From Pseudomonadota bacterium (GTDB lineage Bacteria > Pseudomonadota > Alphaproteobacteria > Acetobacterales > Acetobacteraceae), in the NCBI GenBank assembly GCA_021780935.1, contig JAJXXT010000133.1:5531-69530 (forward strand): a stretch of 64,000 nt of DNA, in the 5' to 3' direction. This document shows positions 18,289 to 27,450 of this stretch, piece by piece. The notes under the pieces were generated by a model. It was not told the origin of the DNA. It was given only the letters and a program-made list of their open reading frames with translations, and made no database searches. Each line of letters begins with the position of its first letter. The first letter of the stretch is position 1. The position numbers were made by a program, and so were the translations under genes.

Positions 18289-19293
18289 TTACCGGCGTGG
18301 CAGCGGGTGAGGTCGGTAGCCCACGGTGCCGGTGGTGACATCGTAGAGATAGTCGAAGCCGTTGAGGAAGCGGACGGTGAGGTTCACGAAGGGGCGCGGG
18401 TTATGCGCCCGGACCACCGCGCGCGGGGCGAGCGGCGAGGCGTGATGGCCGAGCGCGAAGCCGTAGCTGGCGACGGCGCGGTCGGCGGGGCCCGTGGCGC
18501 CGAGCAGGAAGTGCAGCCGGGTGCCCGACACCAGCGGCGGGCCGGGGACCGAGAGATACATCATCACCACCCCGGTATCCATCAGCGAGACGCCACAGGC
18601 GGGGGGAGACGTGGCGACGCGGATGCAGGCTGGCGCCTGGTTCCAGTCCTGCCAGCGCGGGTTGCGGGTGAGGCGGATGGTGGCGAAGCCGGCAGCGGAA
18701 GCGGGCGTGAGGCCGATGCGCACGAAGCGGCGCGTGACGATGTAGCCGCGATCGCCGCGGCCTTGCACGGCGAGGAACGGGTTGCGATCCGGCGTGCTCT
18801 GCGGCTGGTGGTCGGCCTCGCGCCCGAAGCCGATGCCGAGCATGGCGATGCCGCGCGGATGTGCGATGGGGCGGCAGTTGCGGGCCAGGCGCAGGCAATC
18901 CTCCCGCGTCACGGCGAGGACCGGGATTGGGGCGGTGGTGACGCGCTGGCCGTTGGCGCCGGTGATGGTGGCGGCGACGCGGACCCAGCGGCCGCGCATA
19001 ATGCGCCCGGAACTGGAATAGGTGAGCACGCCCGGCGGGCCCGGCAGGCGGGCGAAGCCGGGGATGAGGTTCGCGGCGACGACGATGCCGGTGGAGCCGG
19101 TGTCCATCACCGCGCGGACGCTGCGCCCGCCGAGGGAAAGGGTGAGGCGCGGCGGTGCGGCGATCCGCGCGCCGTTTGGCGGGGCGTTGAGGTAGGTGAG
19201 GGTCTGCGCCGCCGCCGGGGTGTTGACGAGTGCGGCGAAGAGCAGGCCGGCGAGGGCGAGTGCCGCGGCACGCGGATGGTTGTGCGCGGTCAA
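18289..19293 (-). CDS. exported pepsin-like aspartic protease candidate
   Basis: A 334-residue frame beginning at TTG 19293, whose last two bases overlap the stop of the upstream MFS gene (TTGA). The N terminus is a signal peptide (LALAGLLFAALVNTPAAA). Two Asp-Thr-Gly motifs appear: VMDTGSTGIVV (Asp64) and LMDTGVVMMYL (Asp239). Two such motifs about 175 residues apart fit a two-lobed pepsin-type (family A1) enzyme, uncommon in bacteria. The second motif lacks the usual Thr/Ser after Gly, so activity is uncertain. No ATG suits the signal peptide, which supports TTG. Confidence 0.7.
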   Translation of the reverse strand: MTAHNHPRAAALALAGLLFAALVNTPAAAQTLTYLNAPPNGARIAAPPRLTLSLGGRSVRAVMDTGSTGIVVAANLIPGFARLPGPPGVLTYSSSGRIMRGRWVRVAATITGANGQRVTTAPIPVLAVTREDCLRLARNCRPIAHPRGIAMLGIGFGREADHQPQSTPDRNPFLAVQGRGDRGYIVTRRFVRIGLTPASAAGFATIRLTRNPRWQDWNQAPACIRVATSPPACGVSLMDTGVVMMYLSVPGPPLVSGTRLHFLLGATGPADRAVASYGFALGHHASPLAPRAVVRAHNPRPFVNLTVRFLNGFDYLYDVTTGTVGYRPHPLPRR

Positions 19294-20753
19294 TGCGGCG
19301 CCTTGGCCAGGGCCGGCGTGGCGTGGTGGTGGCCGGACATTTCCTCGCCGGCGTTTTCGTCGAGGCGGGTGGCCAGCAGCGGCGCCGTCATCGAGATCGC
19401 GGAGACGAAGAGCAGGGCCACGGTGAAGTCCCAGAGATGCGGCTGGGTGTGGCCGTTGAGGCGGATCGAGACCGCGAGTGCCGCCGCCGACGTGGCGATG
19501 CCGAGCGACAGCGCCATCTGCTGGAACGTGGTGTAGAAGCTGGTGGCGGCACTCATCTCCTCGCGCGAAACATCGGCATAGGCGATGGTGTTGTAGGCCA
19601 TGAACTGCAGCGACTGGAAAAAGCCGATCGCGATCAGCAGCGTGTAGATCGCCCAGATCGGCCAGCCGGGACGGAACGCCGCGGCCAGCGCCAGCAGCAG
19701 GGTGGCGAGCGCGCCGATCCACACCAGCACGTGGCGGAAGCCCATGCGGCGGATGATGCCGGGGGCGAAGCCGCGCACCGCCAGCGAGCCGAGGGAGGAG
19801 GCGAAGGTGATGAGGCCGCTCTGCGCCGCCGAATAGCCGAAGCCGAGCTGGAACATCATCGGCATCAGGAACGGCATGGCGCCGACCGAGATGCGCGACA
19901 GCGTGCCGCAGGCGAGCGAGAGCCGCAGCGTGGGGATGCGCAGCAGCGTGAAGTCCAGGATCGGGTGGCGATGGCGCCTGGCGTGCATCGTGTAGAGGGC
20001 CGCGGCGACGGCGCCGATGCCGAACAGCACGATGACCAGGGTTGGTGACCCCACGCCCTCGGACGCCATTTCCAGCCCGAACATCAGGAAAGCGAGGGCG
20101 GAGCCGGCGAGGACCAGGCCGCGCACGTCGAACGGTTCGGGATTTTCCTCCTTCATCTGCTCGATATGGATGCTGACGAGGACGAAGCCGGCGATGCCGA
20201 TCGGCACGTTGATGTAGAAGATCCAGTGCCAGGAGAGATAGGTGACGAGGAAGCCGCCGAGCGGCGGGCCGACGATGGGGCCGATGGTCGCGGGCAGCAT
20301 CAGCCAGGACATGGCGCGCACCAGCTCCGACTTCGAGACCACGCGCAGCATGACGAGGCGGCCGACCGGCGACATCAGCGCCCCGCCGGCGCCCTGGAGC
20401 ATGCGGGCGGCGACCAGCGCCCAGAGCGTCGGCGCCTGGGCGCAGAGGATGGAGCCGGTGGTGAACAGCGCGATGGCGGTGCGGAAGACGGTGCGCGAGC
20501 CGAAGCGGTCCGCGATCTTGCCGCTGGCGGGGATGAACATGGCCAGCGTCAGCAGGTAGGCGGTCAGCGCCACGTTCATCTGCAGCGGGTTGACGTGGAA
20601 CGTCTCGGACATGGCGGGCAGGGCGGTGGCAAGGACCGTGCCGTCGAGCTGCTCCATGAACATCGCGGTGGCGACGATGAGCAGGACGATGATGGTCTTG
20701 CGGGCGCGTTCCGCCGATGCTGGCGGCGCGGCTCCGGTGTTGGACGAGTCCAT
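19290..20753 (-). CDS. MFS multidrug exporter, DHA2 (EmrB/QacA) family
   Basis: A 487-residue drug:proton antiporter with about 14 membrane segments. The DHA2 hallmarks are present: MEQLDGTVLATALPAM in helix 1, the GKIADRFGSRTVF loop (motif A) and RMLQGAGGALMSPVGRL (motif B/C region). It is divergent from the MBL-fold gene at 20884, with a 130-bp gap that must hold both promoters. Its stop overlaps the TTG of the aspartic protease gene. No EmrA-like adaptor or regulator lies beside it. Confidence 0.92.
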   Translation of the reverse strand: MDSSNTGAAPPASAERARKTIIVLLIVATAMFMEQLDGTVLATALPAMSETFHVNPLQMNVALTAYLLTLAMFIPASGKIADRFGSRTVFRTAIALFTTGSILCAQAPTLWALVAARMLQGAGGALMSPVGRLVMLRVVSKSELVRAMSWLMLPATIGPIVGPPLGGFLVTYLSWHWIFYINVPIGIAGFVLVSIHIEQMKEENPEPFDVRGLVLAGSALAFLMFGLEMASEGVGSPTLVIVLFGIGAVAAALYTMHARRHRHPILDFTLLRIPTLRLSLACGTLSRISVGAMPFLMPMMFQLGFGYSAAQSGLITFASSLGSLAVRGFAPGIIRRMGFRHVLVWIGALATLLLALAAAFRPGWPIWAIYTLLIAIGFFQSLQFMAYNTIAYADVSREEMSAATSFYTTFQQMALSLGIATSAAALAVSIRLNGHTQPHLWDFTVALLFVSAISMTAPLLATRLDENAGEEMSGHHHATPALAKAPH

Positions 20754-20883
20754 CGCCCGACCCTAGCTTGGCGTGGCCGCGTCGCCCAGGCGAAAACCGG
20801 GCATGGCTTGCTCGCGGTGGGCGTATGGCTGGTTTCGGGGCGGCTTTCTTCGGTTGGGGGCCGGCGTTTTGGGGAGGATGGGC

Positions 20884-21792
20884 ATGAGCGGCAAGGACGG
20901 TGTGGCGGGCAATGCAAAAGTGCTGGGCAACACGATGGTGCTGGGCGACATCACCCTCCACCGGATCGTGGAGATGGAGGCGGCGTTCATGCCGGTGCGA
21001 CAGTTCCTGCCCGGGGTTTCGGAGGCGGTGCTGGCGGAAAACCGGTCCTGGCTGACGCCCTCGGCGCTCGATGCCGAGGAGCGGGTGGTGCTGTGCTTCC
21101 AGAGCTACGTGATCCGCACGCCGCACCACGTGGTGCTGGTGGATTCCTGCATCGGCAACGACAAGGAACGGCCGACCCGGCCGATCTGGCACCGCAAGAC
21201 GGATGGCGTCTGGATGGCCGGCCTGGCGGCGCTGGGGCTCGGGGTCGAGGACATCGACGTGGTGATGTGCACGCATCTGCACGCCGACCACGTGGGGTGG
21301 AACACGCGGCTGGAGAATGGGCGATGGGTGCCGACCTTTCCCCGGGCGCGCTACGTGTTTTCGGCCAGGGAGCTGGCATACTGGCAGGCGCAGCACGCGA
21401 AATCGCCGATTCCCGCGATCGAGGATTCCGTGCTGCCGATCGTGGCGGCGGGGCGCAGCGAGCTGGTTTCCAGCACGCACGCGCTCGACGACCATCTGCG
21501 GCTGCTGCCGACACCGGGCCATACGCCCGACCATTTCGCGGTGGAGCTGGGCCGGGGGCGGCGCGTCGCGGCGCTGACCGGCGACCTGATCCATTCGCCG
21601 CTGCAGGCGCGCTATCCCGAGCTGTCGATGATGGCGGATCTGGACGCGCAGCAGGCGGCGCGGACGCGGCGCGGGTTTCTGGAGGGGATGTGCGACAGCG
21701 ATGCGGTCTGCTGCTTCGCGCATTTTCCCTCGCCGTCGCGCGGGCGCATCCGGCGGTGGGGGGATGGATTTCGGTGTGAAGCGGCGGGGTAG
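20884..21792 (+). CDS. metallo-beta-lactamase fold hydrolase
   Basis: A 302-residue MBL-fold protein, quorum-lactonase-like in layout. The zinc motif HLHADHVGW is near residue 138. Further ligands are expected in TPGHTPDH and CFAHFPSPSRG. ATG 20884 is preferred over 20878 because GGGGAGG (20871-20877) is then 6 nt away. No signal peptide is visible, so it is probably cytoplasmic. The substrate could be a lactone, ester or thioester; it cannot be told apart here. Confidence 0.85.
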   Translation: MSGKDGVAGNAKVLGNTMVLGDITLHRIVEMEAAFMPVRQFLPGVSEAVLAENRSWLTPSALDAEERVVLCFQSYVIRTPHHVVLVDSCIGNDKERPTRPIWHRKTDGVWMAGLAALGLGVEDIDVVMCTHLHADHVGWNTRLENGRWVPTFPRARYVFSARELAYWQAQHAKSPIPAIEDSVLPIVAAGRSELVSSTHALDDHLRLLPTPGHTPDHFAVELGRGRRVAALTGDLIHSPLQARYPELSMMADLDAQQAARTRRGFLEGMCDSDAVCCFAHFPSPSRGRIRRWGDGFRCEAAG

Positions 21793-21852
21793 GGGGCGGC
21801 CGCGCATCGGACCGGATTTGCCCGACGCTTGGCGCGACGATCGCGCCGCCGA

Positions 21853-22611
21853 CTACGGGGGGCTTCCACCATGGGCTGCAAACCAGGCCGCGGCTGCGGC
21901 CTGGGCGCGGGCGATCTGGGCGGGGGTCATTTTGGGCGCGAGCGACTTCATGGACTTCGACGCGACCAGATAGGGCTGCCGATCCACGACGGCTCCGGCC
22001 TTCGCAAGCTCGTACCACTTGTAGGCTTCGACATAGTCCAGCGGCACGCTCTGGCCGTACTCGTAGACAATGCCGAGGGTGGCTTCCGCCGGGGCATATC
22101 CCTGCACCACCGCTTTGCGCCACCACGCCACTGCCCGCGCATAGTTCTGCGGCACGCCCTGGCCGAGATAGTAGATGACGCCGAGATCGTACTGCGCCAC
22201 GGCAGCGCCCTTCGCCGCCGCCCTGCGAAACCATGCCACCGCCGGCGGGTAGTCCTGCGACACGCCTCGGCCAAGGTAGTAGGCGCGACCGAGACTGGCT
22301 TCGGACGGGGCATATCCCTGCGCCGCCGCCCGGCGGAACCACGCCACCGCCCGCGCGTAGTCCGTCGGCACGCCCTGGCCGGTGTCGTAGGCGTCACCGA
22401 GGGCGTCTTCCGCCGGGGCATAACCCTGCATCGCCGCCCGGTGCCACCATGCGACCGCCTGCGTTTCGTCCCGCGGTACGCCCTGGCCCCTCGCGTAGGC
22501 CTGGCCCCGCGCGAACTCGGCGGCGGGTGAGAGGCTTTGTGCGCAGGCGGCACCTGCCCAGGCCGCATTGGCAACGAGCATCACCGAGAATGTGATCAGG
22601 ATGCGTCGCAT
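21853..22611 (-). CDS. exported Sel1-repeat protein
   Basis: A 252-residue protein with a signal peptide (LITFSVMLVANAAWAGAACAQ). At least five Sel1 repeats follow, each about 36 residues with the pattern LGxxYxxGxGVPxDYxRAVAWFRRAAxQGYA. Sel1 repeats bind partner proteins, often in the periplasm or at the surface. The last repeat (YGQSVPLDYVEAYKWYELA) is followed by a short basic tail. It lies 173 bp downstream of mtnA on the same strand; whether it shares that transcript is unclear. Confidence 0.88.
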   Translation of the reverse strand: MRRILITFSVMLVANAAWAGAACAQSLSPAAEFARGQAYARGQGVPRDETQAVAWWHRAAMQGYAPAEDALGDAYDTGQGVPTDYARAVAWFRRAAAQGYAPSEASLGRAYYLGRGVSQDYPPAVAWFRRAAAKGAAVAQYDLGVIYYLGQGVPQNYARAVAWWRKAVVQGYAPAEATLGIVYEYGQSVPLDYVEAYKWYELAKAGAVVDRQPYLVASKSMKSLAPKMTPAQIARAQAAAAAWFAAHGGSPP

Positions 22612-22784
22612 GGATTATTGTTTTCCCGGCTTATCCCGATGTTCGCGCGAAGAGTTCATGCGGCCGTCGATAGCATCTCCCCCGAGTCCCGGCGCGCCGC
22701 GCGCGATCCTAGCCGTATTTTTCATCGTTGCCAGGGATGGATTTTACATCATCGGCGCCGGGGCGCGGATGCTCGTCGGGCACG

Positions 22785-23870
<1,086 letters not shown>

Positions 23871-23916
23871 GGTGTTTCCTTGTTTCTTCCCGGTTCGGGG
23901 AGCCAAGTGAGGGGGT

Positions 23917-24381
23917 TCAGAGCCGTGTGTGCAGGACGCAGACCAGGGTGAAGAGGCGGCGGGCGGTTTCGAAATCGAGCTCGATATGGGCGGTGAGGCG
24001 CTGGCGGAGCAGTTCCGCGCCCTCGTTGTGCAGGCCGCGGCGGCCCATGTCGATGGCCTGGATGCGTGCCTCGCGGCCCTCGGCGATGGCGGTGGCGTAG
24101 CTGTCCACCAGCATCTCGTAGTCGCGGATCAGGCGGCGGAACGGGCCGAGGGCGAGCGCGTGGGCGATCAGCGGGTTGTCCGCCTCGTCGCGGATGTCGA
24201 ACACCAGGCGGCCCTCCTGGATCGAGAGGCGCAGCGCCAGCGGTGGTACGGCACGGGCGGTGGGGCGGAAGCGATTATCCGCCAGCAGGTCGGCGACGGC
24301 CTGGGCGCGGTCCGCTTCGAGCAGCGGCGAGAGCCGCGTGAGCGCCTCGCCGGCCAGCGTCACGCGGATGAGGTCAGGCAT
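23917..24381 (-). CDS. UPF0262 family protein
   Basis: A 154-residue cytoplasmic protein of UPF0262, a family typical of alphaproteobacteria with no known function. Diagnostic stretches are GPFRRLIRDYEMLVDSY, IDMGRRGLHNEGAELL and LDFETARRLFTLVCVLH. The ATG at 24381 lies inside the end of the DUF983 gene (8-nt overlap), and mtnA begins 46 nt downstream. Location suggests shared expression with both. Confidence 0.9.
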   Translation of the reverse strand: MPDLIRVTLAGEALTRLSPLLEADRAQAVADLLADNRFRPTARAVPPLALRLSIQEGRLVFDIRDEADNPLIAHALALGPFRRLIRDYEMLVDSYATAIAEGREARIQAIDMGRRGLHNEGAELLRQRLTAHIELDFETARRLFTLVCVLHTRL

Positions 24382-24805
24382 CGTCCTTGGGCATGAGCCC
24401 GACGGCGAGCATGACGCCGACGGTGGCACCCTTGATCGGGCGCAGCAGGCCGAGCACGAGGAGGGCGGTGAGCGGCAGGAAGATCGCGACTTCGAGCCAG
24501 GTGGGTGGCGCGAAGGCGGTTTCCACCGCGACCAGCAGGGCGACGACGATGTGGCAGACGATGAGCAGGGTGATGTAGGGCGGCGCGTCATCGGCGCGCA
24601 GCCGGCCGAGCGGGATGGCGCAATGCTCGCAGGACCGGACCACGCTGAGATAGCCCTCGAAAATATGGCCCTCGCCGCAATTGGGGCAGCGGTTGGCCAG
24701 GCCGCGGGCGATGGCGGTGCCGATTTTCAGGTGCGACGCCGCGTTGGCGACGTCCTCGCGGCCCCAGCTTCGCGTGGTGCGAATGATGTCGGGCATGGCG
24801 GTCAT
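24374..24805 (-). CDS. DUF983 zinc-ribbon membrane protein
   Basis: A 143-residue protein of DUF983. A zinc ribbon (CPNCGEGHIFEG, then CEHC) lies near residues 40-65. Two membrane helices follow (YITLLIVCHIVVALLVAVET and LEVAIFLPLTALLVLGLL). The ATG at 24805 overlaps the stop of the aminotransferase (ATGA); an alternative ATG is at 24796. The function is unknown. Conservation beside UPF0262 is common in alphaproteobacteria. Confidence 0.88.
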   Translation of the reverse strand: MTAMPDIIRTTRSWGREDVANAASHLKIGTAIARGLANRCPNCGEGHIFEGYLSVVRSCEHCAIPLGRLRADDAPPYITLLIVCHIVVALLVAVETAFAPPTWLEVAIFLPLTALLVLGLLRPIKGATVGVMLAVGLMPKDDA

Positions 24806-26010
24806 GGCTCGCAGTATCCCTGGGTGAAGCGGGCGAGGCGGTCCATCGCCTCGTGCAGCAGCGCCGGGCTCTTGGCGTAGCAGAGGCGGACATGGCGTTC
24901 GGCGCCGGTGCCGAAGGCGGTGCCGGGGGCCATGCCGATGCCGGCCTCGGTGACGGCGCGCTTGCAGAAGGTGAGGGTGTCGGTGACGCCATCGACCGTG
25001 AACATGGCGTAGAAGGCGCCGGCGGAAGGCGTGTTGGTGATGCGCGGCATGGCGGCCAGGCGCTGGTTGACCACGGCGCGGCCCTCGCCGCAGCGGGCGG
25101 CGAACTCGGCGACGAATTTCTCGCCCTGGCGCAGGGCGGTGATGGCGCCGTGCTGGAGGAACTCCGGCGCGCCCGAGGTGTTGAACTGGATCAGCTTCTC
25201 GAAGGCGTCGGTCGTGCCCTCGGGGTAGACGATCCAGCCGAGGCGCCAGCCGGTCATCGCCCATGCCTTGGAGAAGGAGTTGACGACGAAGACCGGGTCG
25301 GTCGGCGTGGCGATTTCGAGGAAGGAGAAGGCGACGGCGCGGTCGTAGACGGTACGGTGATAGACCTCGTCGGCGAGGATCGCGATGTTGCGGGCGCGCG
25401 CGATGGCGAGCAGGGCCTGGGCCTGCTCGCGGCCGATCATCCAGCCGGTGGGGTTGCCGGGCGAGGCGAGGTAGATGACGCGGGTGCGCTCGTCGCAGGC
25501 GGCCTCCACCGCCGCGAGGTCGAGCGTCCAGCCGGCGGTGCCGGCGGTCATCGGGACCTCGCGGATGGTGGCGCCGCAGATCTGCATCGCGCGCATGATG
25601 TTGGGCCAGGAGGGGGTGACGGCGATGACGTTGTCGCCTAGTGCCACGGTGGCCTGGGCGATGAGCATCACCGCCTCCATGCCCGACTGGGTGAGCGCGA
25701 TGCGGCTCGGCGGGACGGCGACGCTGTAGGTGCGGGCGAGGTATTCGCTGAGCGCCTCGCCCATGGCGGGGATGCCGCGATTGGGGGTGTAGAAGGTTTT
25801 GCCGGCGGCCAGCGCCTGGGCGGCGGCGTCGCGGATGAAGGCGGGGGTGGGCACGTCGGGTTCGCCGGCGAACATGCCGATGACGTCCTGGCGGCCATAG
25901 CCCATGCGCCAGACCTCGACGATGGGCGAGTCCTCCAGCGTCTCGATGCCCTCGCGGATGAGGGAGTGGCGGACCGGGGGCGGGTTTTCGGCGGCGTGCG
26001 GACTGTCCAT
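24802..26010 (-). CDS. class I/II PLP aminotransferase
   Basis: A 402-residue aminotransferase. Landmarks are MFAGEPDVPTPAF, TQSGMEAVMLIAQ, LASPGNPTGWMI, the PLP-lysine segment SFSKAWAMTGWRLGW and RLCYAKSPALLHEAM. It heads a minus-strand operon with DUF983, UPF0262 and mtnA, joined by overlaps. With mtnA nearby, it may transaminate 2-oxo-4-methylthiobutyrate to methionine; this is inferred from context only. A leader of about 260 bp separates it from the divergent epimerase gene. Confidence 0.9.
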   Translation of the reverse strand: MDSPHAAENPPPVRHSLIREGIETLEDSPIVEVWRMGYGRQDVIGMFAGEPDVPTPAFIRDAAAQALAAGKTFYTPNRGIPAMGEALSEYLARTYSVAVPPSRIALTQSGMEAVMLIAQATVALGDNVIAVTPSWPNIMRAMQICGATIREVPMTAGTAGWTLDLAAVEAACDERTRVIYLASPGNPTGWMIGREQAQALLAIARARNIAILADEVYHRTVYDRAVAFSFLEIATPTDPVFVVNSFSKAWAMTGWRLGWIVYPEGTTDAFEKLIQFNTSGAPEFLQHGAITALRQGEKFVAEFAARCGEGRAVVNQRLAAMPRITNTPSAGAFYAMFTVDGVTDTLTFCKRAVTEAGIGMAPGTAFGTGAERHVRLCYAKSPALLHEAMDRLARFTQGYCEP

Positions 26011-26042
26011 GGCTGGCCTTTTCGGGGACCCTTTCGGGGTTC

Positions 26043-26141
26043 CCTCGCTGGGGATTCGGGCGCGGTAGGGGTCAAGAAACGCGAAACGGCGGGCGGGTCA
26101 ACCTCGCTGGGTGCTGGCCAGCGAGGATGTGGGTCTTGACC
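26043..26141 (+). promoter_or_regulatory. leader with nested and competing inverted repeats upstream of epimerase gene
   Basis: CCTCGCTGG occurs at 26043-26051 and again at 26102-26110. CCAGCGAGG at 26118-26126 can pair with either copy; the nearer pairing makes a 9-bp stem with a 7-nt loop. Outside it, GGTCAAGA (26070-26077) is the exact complement of TCTTGACC (26134-26141). Nested pairs and a competing copy resemble an attenuator or riboregulator, but no known riboswitch class is recognised. The same DNA is also the upstream region of the divergent aminotransferase. Confidence 0.5.
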
Positions 26142-26207
26142 GGCGAGAGGCGGGTGCCATTTTCGTAGGCCTGAGATGTTGCCGCCGGCCGTCGTGGCCG
26201 GGGGGTG

Positions 26208-26277
26208 AAGGAGGCGGATTTGATGCAGCAGGCCCCCCGATGAAGCACGCCCCCCGATGAAGCGGGCCCCCCGATGA
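26208..26277 (+). promoter_or_regulatory. three coupled six-codon micro-ORFs leading into the epimerase start
   Basis: AAGGAGG at 26208-26214 is a near-perfect ribosome site 8 nt before ATG 26223. Three reading frames follow, each six codons and a stop: MQQAPR (26223-26243), MKHAPR (26240-26260) and MKRAPR (26257-26277). Every TGA overlaps the next ATG as ATGA, and the last one overlaps the epimerase ATG at 26274. The epimerase has no good ribosome site of its own. Ribosomes could therefore pass down this chain by termination and restart. Confidence 0.7.
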
Positions 26278-26289
26278 AGCAGGCCCTGG
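26222..26289 (+). repeat. four 17-bp tandem repeats carrying a start codon
   Basis: Units at 26222-26238, 26239-26255, 26256-26272 and 26273-26289 follow the pattern GATGAAGCAGGCCCCCC with one to three changes each. The fourth unit is the real start of the epimerase gene, so the other three look like duplications of that start. Seventeen is not a multiple of three, which is why each copy ends in the next TGA. Confidence 0.9.
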
Positions 26290-27260
26290 TTTGCGGTGCG
26301 GGCGGGTTTATCGGCGCGCATCTCGTCCGCCGGCTGCGGGGCGAGGGGTTCTGGGTGCGCGGCGTGGACCTCAAGCGGCCGGAGTTTTCACCCCCCGCGG
26401 CGGATGAGTTCATGCTCGGCGATCTGCGCGAGGCCGCGACATGTGCGGCAGCCTGCGCGGCGGCGAACGGGCGCGCGTTCGACGAGGTGTATCAGCTTGC
26501 CGCCGACATGGGCGGGGCCGGCTATATCTTTACCGGCGAGAACGATGCCGCGATCATGCAGAACTCGGCGATGATCAACCTGCAGATGCTGGAGGCGGCG
26601 CGCGCCGCGGGCGTGGGGCGGATATTCTATTCCTCCTCCGCCTGCATCTATCCCGCCTATAACCAGGAGGACCCCGACAACCCGAACTGCGCCGAGGACA
26701 GCGCCTATCCCGCCGCGCCGGACAGTGAGTATGGCTGGGAGAAGCTGTTTTCCGAGCGGCTCTATCTCGCCTATCGGCGCAACCATGGGATGACGATTTC
26801 GGTGGCGCGGTTCCACAACATCTTCGGCCCGGAGGGGACATGGACCGGCGGGCGCGAGAAGGCGCCGGCGGCGATGTGCCGCAAGGTGGCGGAGGCACGA
26901 TCGGGCGATGCGATCGAGATCTGGGGCGACGGGCAGCAGACACGGTCGTTTCTGTATGTTGACGAATGCCTGGAGGGCACGACGCGGCTGCTGCGCGGCG
27001 GCGAGGCGGGGCCGCTCAATATCGGCTCGCAGGAGATGGTCTCGATCAACCAGCTGGTGGCGATGGTCGCGGAGATTGCGGGCAAGCGGATCGAGATCCG
27101 GCATATTCCGGGGCCGCTCGGGGTGCGGGGGCGCAACTCCGACAACCGGCTGATCCGCGCGACGCTCGGCTGGGCGCCGTCGCGCCCGCTGCGCGAGGGG
27201 CTGGAGAAGACCTATGGCTGGGTCGAGAAGCAGGTGATGGCGGCGCGCGCCACGGCCTAG
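26274..27260 (+). CDS. GDP-mannose 3,5-epimerase-like SDR
   Basis: A 328-residue extended SDR that closely follows the plant GDP-mannose 3,5-epimerase pattern. It has the NAD site GAGGFIGAHL, SSACIYP (with the catalytic Cys of GME), YGWEK (the Tyr/Lys pair), RFHNIFGPEGTWTGGREKAP, WGDGQQTRSFLYVDECLEG and the GVRGRNSDNRLI substrate loop near the end. The product would be GDP-L-galactose or GDP-L-gulose, used for polysaccharide or glycan. No glycosyltransferase is adjacent. Its translation likely depends on the micro-ORF chain upstream. Confidence 0.9.
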   Translation: MKQALVCGAGGFIGAHLVRRLRGEGFWVRGVDLKRPEFSPPAADEFMLGDLREAATCAAACAAANGRAFDEVYQLAADMGGAGYIFTGENDAAIMQNSAMINLQMLEAARAAGVGRIFYSSSACIYPAYNQEDPDNPNCAEDSAYPAAPDSEYGWEKLFSERLYLAYRRNHGMTISVARFHNIFGPEGTWTGGREKAPAAMCRKVAEARSGDAIEIWGDGQQTRSFLYVDECLEGTTRLLRGGEAGPLNIGSQEMVSINQLVAMVAEIAGKRIEIRHIPGPLGVRGRNSDNRLIRATLGWAPSRPLREGLEKTYGWVEKQVMAARATA

Positions 27261-27450
27261 CGGCGACCGGGTCTCGGCCCCAGGGTGGGGGTGCCACGAT
27301 GCGGGCGCCGAGGTGCCGCTGGTGGCGGTGCAGGGTCGCGCTGGGCCGCTAGGCAAGCGCGGGTTTTCGGGCGAACCTGCCGTCCCGCCGCGCATGACGG
27401 ATGCGCGGCACGCAACCACAACATGGCGACCGACGAGGGGACGACAGGGC

